In this document: positions 38,810 through 42,562 of the stretch, one piece after another | Layout of the letters: the number at the start of each line of letters is the position of its first letter | How positions within the stretch are numbered: position 1 is the first letter of the stretch | Assembly: GCA_024638855.1 (NCBI GenBank) | Contig: JAHEJP010000003.1 | Location: forward strand, 1 to 42,562 | Length of the DNA: 42,562 bases | Direction: 5' to 3' | Source of the DNA: Chloroflexota bacterium | GTDB lineage: Bacteria > Chloroflexota > Anaerolineae > Promineifilales > Promineifilaceae | Notes under the pieces: generated by a model | Seen by the model: the letters and a program-made list of their open reading frames with translations, nothing else | The model's database searches: none | What the model was told of the DNA's origin: nothing | Program-made: the position numbers and the translations under genes

Positions 38810-40023
38810 AGCCAGTCCCTAATTAACTTGCGATCGCCAATGTAGATTTCATTCGGTGCATTGGGGTCGAGAGCCCATTTCAAACGCTCGACGCCTACTT
38901 TGATATCTTTAACTGAGCCCGCATAACTGAGGCGTAAATGACCTTCCATACCAAAGGCTGATCCTGGCACAGTTACGACCAACGCTTTCTCCAACAAAAA
39001 GGTCGCCAGGCTAACTGAGTTTTTCCCATATGCCCGAAAATCTGGTAGACAGTAGAAGGTGCCGTTTGGCTTGGATACCTTGATGTCGGTGAAGGCTTGC
39101 AACTCCTGCATCATGATATCTCGATTGTTTTGGATGGTTAGGCGTAAATTCTCCACCAAACTCTGCATACCTGTCAGGGCTCCTTCGGCCGCTGCCTGGG
39201 ATACCACGGATGGGCAAGAGGTGATCTGGCTTTGTACATTAGCCATCACTTCCACCAGCCGGCGGTTGCCGATAGCCCAACCAATGCGGAAACCCGTCAT
39301 GCCATATAATTTGGAAACCCCATTCACGACGATGATACGCGTGTTTTCCACGTCTTTGTCAGTGTAATTGTAGGCCGAGGGCGACTGCCTTCCATCAAAT
39401 ACCAGTCGATGATAAATATCGTCCAAGATCAGGTAGATATCTTTTCGCTCACAATATTCGACGATGTCGGCCACAAACGCATCGGAATACATCATGCCCG
39501 ATGGATTGTTTGGACTGTTGAGGATGATCGCTTTGGTATAGGAGCTGGTGGCCTCTTCGATTTCTGCCATTCGCGGCTGGAAGGTGCCATCTTCAGGGGT
39601 GACGATCACCGGGATCCCATAGACCATCTTGACCATCTCGGGATAGCTTACCCAGTAAGGGGCCATCAAGATAACCTCGTCTTGGGGGTTGAGGATCGAG
39701 AACAAGATATTGTAAATCGACTGCTTTGCCCCTGTCGAAACAATGACGTTTTCAGGTGCGACCAATCGTCCGTAATTTTCCTCCGTGTAGCGGATGATGG
39801 CTTTCTTGAGTGATGGAAGCCCATCGGTGGGGGCGTATTTGATATCGCCGGCCTTCAATTTAGCGGCCGAACCAAGAACGGCCGTGATCGGCGCCTTATT
39901 CTTTGGTTCTCCGCCACCAAGATGAACGACCGGCTCACCCTTCACTCGCAGAAGACGAGCCGCCTCGTTGAGTTTCAGGGTAGGCGACTCTTCAATTGAG
40001 CTGGCGAGCTTGCTGATGCTCAT
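38806..40023 (-). CDS. class I PLP aminotransferase (aspartate aminotransferase-like)
   Basis: STGAKQSIYNILFSILNPQDEVILMAPYWVSYPEM, NSPNNPSGMMY, VNGVSKLYGMTGFRIGW PLP-Lys. Confidence 0.93.
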   Translation of the reverse strand: MSISKLASSIEESPTLKLNEAARLLRVKGEPVVHLGGGEPKNKAPITAVLGSAAKLKAGDIKYAPTDGLPSLKKAIIRYTEENYGRLVAPENVIVSTGAKQSIYNILFSILNPQDEVILMAPYWVSYPEMVKMVYGIPVIVTPEDGTFQPRMAEIEEATSSYTKAIILNSPNNPSGMMYSDAFVADIVEYCERKDIYLILDDIYHRLVFDGRQSPSAYNYTDKDVENTRIIVVNGVSKLYGMTGFRIGWAIGNRRLVEVMANVQSQITSCPSVVSQAAAEGALTGMQSLVENLRLTIQNNRDIMMQELQAFTDIKVSKPNGTFYCLPDFRAYGKNSVSLATFLLEKALVVTVPGSAFGMEGHLRLSYAGSVKDIKVGVERLKWALDPNAPNEIYIGDRKLIRDWL

Positions 40024-40252
40024 AAGCTGGAATACCTCCTATAAAAGTTTTCGCGGACCAAAGGCCTGCGTTTAGCGTTTGTGGTAGAACCATCTCACGC
40101 CGAAACAAATTCGACAATTATACTAGCCTGCGACGAACAGTTCCATAGCAGATTGTGAAACGATGAACGAATGCCGGCTTTGCCTAAACCCGGATGGGTT
40201 TCTGTGCCATTAATGGCCGTCTTTAAAAGCCGTCACTGATGGTCAAAACCAG

Positions 40253-42022
40253 TCAGCCGTTTTGCAACCAAAGAACTTCGAAGGGCTCCAGCTTCAATGG
40301 TAATTGGCCGTTGGAGGCGAAAAAGTTGCGCTTGTTGAGGAGATCGACCCAGTCACTTCCGGTTGCTCCGGGTATTGAGTTCAGGTCAATGGTTATTTGA
40401 TGTTCTTGGAACGTAACATTATGTAAACAAATAACGCGGACCTGCTCGTCAGGGGAGATCCGGCCGAGGGCGAATATCGCCTTGTGGCAAAATAGAACGA
40501 TTTGTTCGCCGTTTGGGTGAAAGGCAGGGCTGGATCTTCTGGCTGTCAGAAGCCGGCGACAACCCGTAAAAACTTGGTGTCGTAAATGGTCCGGTTCGGA
40601 TAAGGCGCTTTCCAATTCAACCAGGTCTAACTTTTCTCGGTTGACAGTTCGGGCTCTGCCCGTCACCGTGACGCCCTCGAGCCAGCCGCGGGATCCGAAG
40701 AGACTATGAAAGTAAATACCGGGTACGCCGCGCAAAGCCAACATGATGGCCTGGGAAGCAAGGAATCTTTTAGCGACAAAGGATGGATTCTCGCCGCTTA
40801 TGCCTGGCCTGGCTAGAGCATCAAGATAGTTGATATTTAGTTCGTAAGGAGTTCTCGAGCCATCGGCTTGCACTCTATATGAAACAAGACCACCCAAGGC
40901 TTCCACGTCATCGACCATGTGGTCGATCTCACCTTCACTCAAAATTCCACGAACGGGCGTTAGGCCAATCCCATCATGAGAAGCGAGGAAATTAAAATAG
41001 GTGGTTTGATTCCCGGGTAAGCTCAATGACTCCGCCCACCTTGACAGGTGTTCCGTATTGCCACTTTGGAAAGTATGTAAGGTAAGGGGAGGCAGAGAAA
41101 AGTTATATATCATTTGGGCTTCGTTTGTGCCGTCGCCAAAGTAAGAGATATTGTCTTGATGGGGAACATTGGTTTCGGTGATAAGGGCAACGTTGGGAGC
41201 TAATAGGTCCAGTACCTTGCGCATTAACTGGATGATACGATGCGTTTGGGGAAGGTGAATGCACGAGGTGCCAATTTCTTTCCAAATGAAGGCAATGGCA
41301 TCTAGGCGTATAAATTGTGCGCCTTTTGCTACATAAAATAATAAGATTTCTAAGACACTTAAGAGCAAATCGGGATTGGCAAAATTGAGATCGATTTGAT
41401 CGGCGCTGAAAGTCGTCCAGACTGACCTCTCAAGCGATCGTCCATTGCCAGCGGCTTGAAGTACGGGTGTTAGCAAGGGAGTAGTGCGGGGCCGGAAGAC
41501 GCTGGACAAGTCCGTAGTCGGTTCCACAACTGTGAAGAAATTCCGGTAAGGATCCTCATTAGCTAAAAAGCCTTTAAACCAGTCGCTCTCGGCCGATATA
41601 TGGTTGATCACAGCATCAAACATCAATTTGAATTGTTTACTGATTAGACTGATATCATCCCAACTACCCAGGTTTGGGTCGACCTGACGGTAATCAATGA
41701 TCGAAAAACCATCATCTGAAGAATAAGGGAAGAAGGGCAGGATGTGAATGGTGCTAATTACATCGGATATTTGAAGCTTCAGGAATTCTGCCAAGGTCGA
41801 TAAGGGAGCCTCACCCCTCGTTTGGACCATGTCACCGTAGGTGATCAAAACGCTGTCTGTTTCGTCGAAGCGGCCGGAAGAGGCTAATGGCGCTATAGCA
41901 GGATTTTCATCTTGAAAGTCGTCAAGCAATCGACACAGCTTCTCAAATGCCAACCGACCTTCTTCTTCACCATATAAGAACCGCAGGTCTTGCAAGAGCC
42001 GGTCTTGACGATTGGTCTTCAT
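40253..42022 (-). CDS. GH13 family enzyme, sucrose/glucosylglycerate phosphorylase-like
   Basis: DDGFSIIDYRQVDPNLGSW, MFDAVINHIS, FIRLDAIAFIWKEIGTSCIHLPQTH, ALITETNVPHQDNISYFG, NFLASHDGIGLTPVRGIL. Confidence 0.87.
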   Translation of the reverse strand: MKTNRQDRLLQDLRFLYGEEEGRLAFEKLCRLLDDFQDENPAIAPLASSGRFDETDSVLITYGDMVQTRGEAPLSTLAEFLKLQISDVISTIHILPFFPYSSDDGFSIIDYRQVDPNLGSWDDISLISKQFKLMFDAVINHISAESDWFKGFLANEDPYRNFFTVVEPTTDLSSVFRPRTTPLLTPVLQAAGNGRSLERSVWTTFSADQIDLNFANPDLLLSVLEILLFYVAKGAQFIRLDAIAFIWKEIGTSCIHLPQTHRIIQLMRKVLDLLAPNVALITETNVPHQDNISYFGDGTNEAQMIYNFSLPPLTLHTFQSGNTEHLSRWAESLSLPGNQTTYFNFLASHDGIGLTPVRGILSEGEIDHMVDDVEALGGLVSYRVQADGSRTPYELNINYLDALARPGISGENPSFVAKRFLASQAIMLALRGVPGIYFHSLFGSRGWLEGVTVTGRARTVNREKLDLVELESALSEPDHLRHQVFTGCRRLLTARRSSPAFHPNGEQIVLFCHKAIFALGRISPDEQVRVICLHNVTFQEHQITIDLNSIPGATGSDWVDLLNKRNFFASNGQLPLKLEPFEVLWLQNG

Positions 42023-42038
42023 TGATTGTACCGGGCTG

Positions 42039-42562
42039 TTAGGTCTTCAATACATCCAAAAGCGGCTCCAGGTGCCCCCGGAGTGCATTTAGGGAGAAAT
42101 GTTTCTGGCCGATCTTGTAGTTGTGGTCAACTGTCTTTTGACGCAATTCACTGTTTGTCAGCAACTCGACCGCTTCGTCAGCCGTTCGATCGATGATGTC
42201 ATGTTCAATTTGTGCCAGGCCCTGGTTGTCGCGACCATACAGTTTCGAACCGAGCGATACAGTGCGCAGTCCTGTGCTTTTTATGTCAGCCCGGTAGACT
42301 GGGTATTCAAACAGCATGAATGGCAAGCGGGCGCGAATCGCTTCTAATAGCTGGTTGCCCCAACCTTCCCAAAGGCTGGGGTAGGTCACAAAATCTGCGT
42401 AGACGTACGAATCCCAAAGAGAATAATGCTTTTTTCCCATAATGAAGTGCCGCTGGCCATCGATATGATCGCCGACAAAAAGCGCATCAATCTCACTCTG
42501 ATTGATCTTTTCTTTAAGCTGGTTAAGGTAAAGTCCGGTGAGATCGTCAAAGGTGTAGCCTG
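42039..42562 (-). CDS. glycosyltransferase (group 1-like), N-terminus cut by window edge
   Basis: YADFVTYPSLWEGWGNQLLEAIRARLPFMLFEYPVYRADI; reading frame stays open to 42562 (…GYTFDDLTGLYLNQLKEKINQSEIDALFVGDHIDGQRHFIMGKKHYS). Confidence 0.8.
   Translation of the reverse strand, partial: GYTFDDLTGLYLNQLKEKINQSEIDALFVGDHIDGQRHFIMGKKHYSLWDSYVYADFVTYPSLWEGWGNQLLEAIRARLPFMLFEYPVYRADIKSTGLRTVSLGSKLYGRDNQGLAQIEHDIIDRTADEAVELLTNSELRQKTVDHNYKIGQKHFSLNALRGHLEPLLDVLKT

Noticed and set aside
40186-40201. AAACCC-GGAT-GGGTTT hairpin downstream of the GH13 gene
   Set aside because: Only 6 bp and no T-tract on either strand; weak as a terminator.

Overview
This 42.6 kb window looks like the chromosome of a Chloroflexota/Anaerolineae-type bacterium; that affiliation is inferred from gene style only. 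I see no rRNA, tRNA, CRISPR array, intact IS element or prophage. In order it carries: a small conserved protein; an M23 peptidase/SH3b/GH-A-like protein; a 2502-aa STAND-NTPase/TPR protein; two tandem FtsZ genes, the second divergent and tail-less; an HTH-CHAD fusion; an acyl-CoA dehydrogenase and acyl-CoA ligase; a PRC-barrel protein with an acidic tail; a cysteine desulfurase-like protein; homoserine dehydrogenase; two lipoproteins (LysM, and a four-repeat protein); a decayed membrane-protein gene; two GT-C-type membrane proteins; an M1 aminopeptidase; an S8 protease; an aminotransferase-pckA pair; and a GH13 phosphorylase-like enzyme next to a truncated glycosyltransferase. The strongest candidates for something undescribed are: (1) the tandem FtsZ pair with an altered, CTP-less paralog and a perfect hairpin between the genes; (2) the structured leader of homoserine dehydrogenase, where a 17-codon ORF ending PPPRKR has a near-perfect Shine-Dalgarno that is exactly complementary to its own proline codons, which also lie inside a nested hairpin; and (3) an IS630-like HTH domain fused to a CHAD (polyphosphate-binding) domain. 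All family assignments come from reading motifs, not from database searches.
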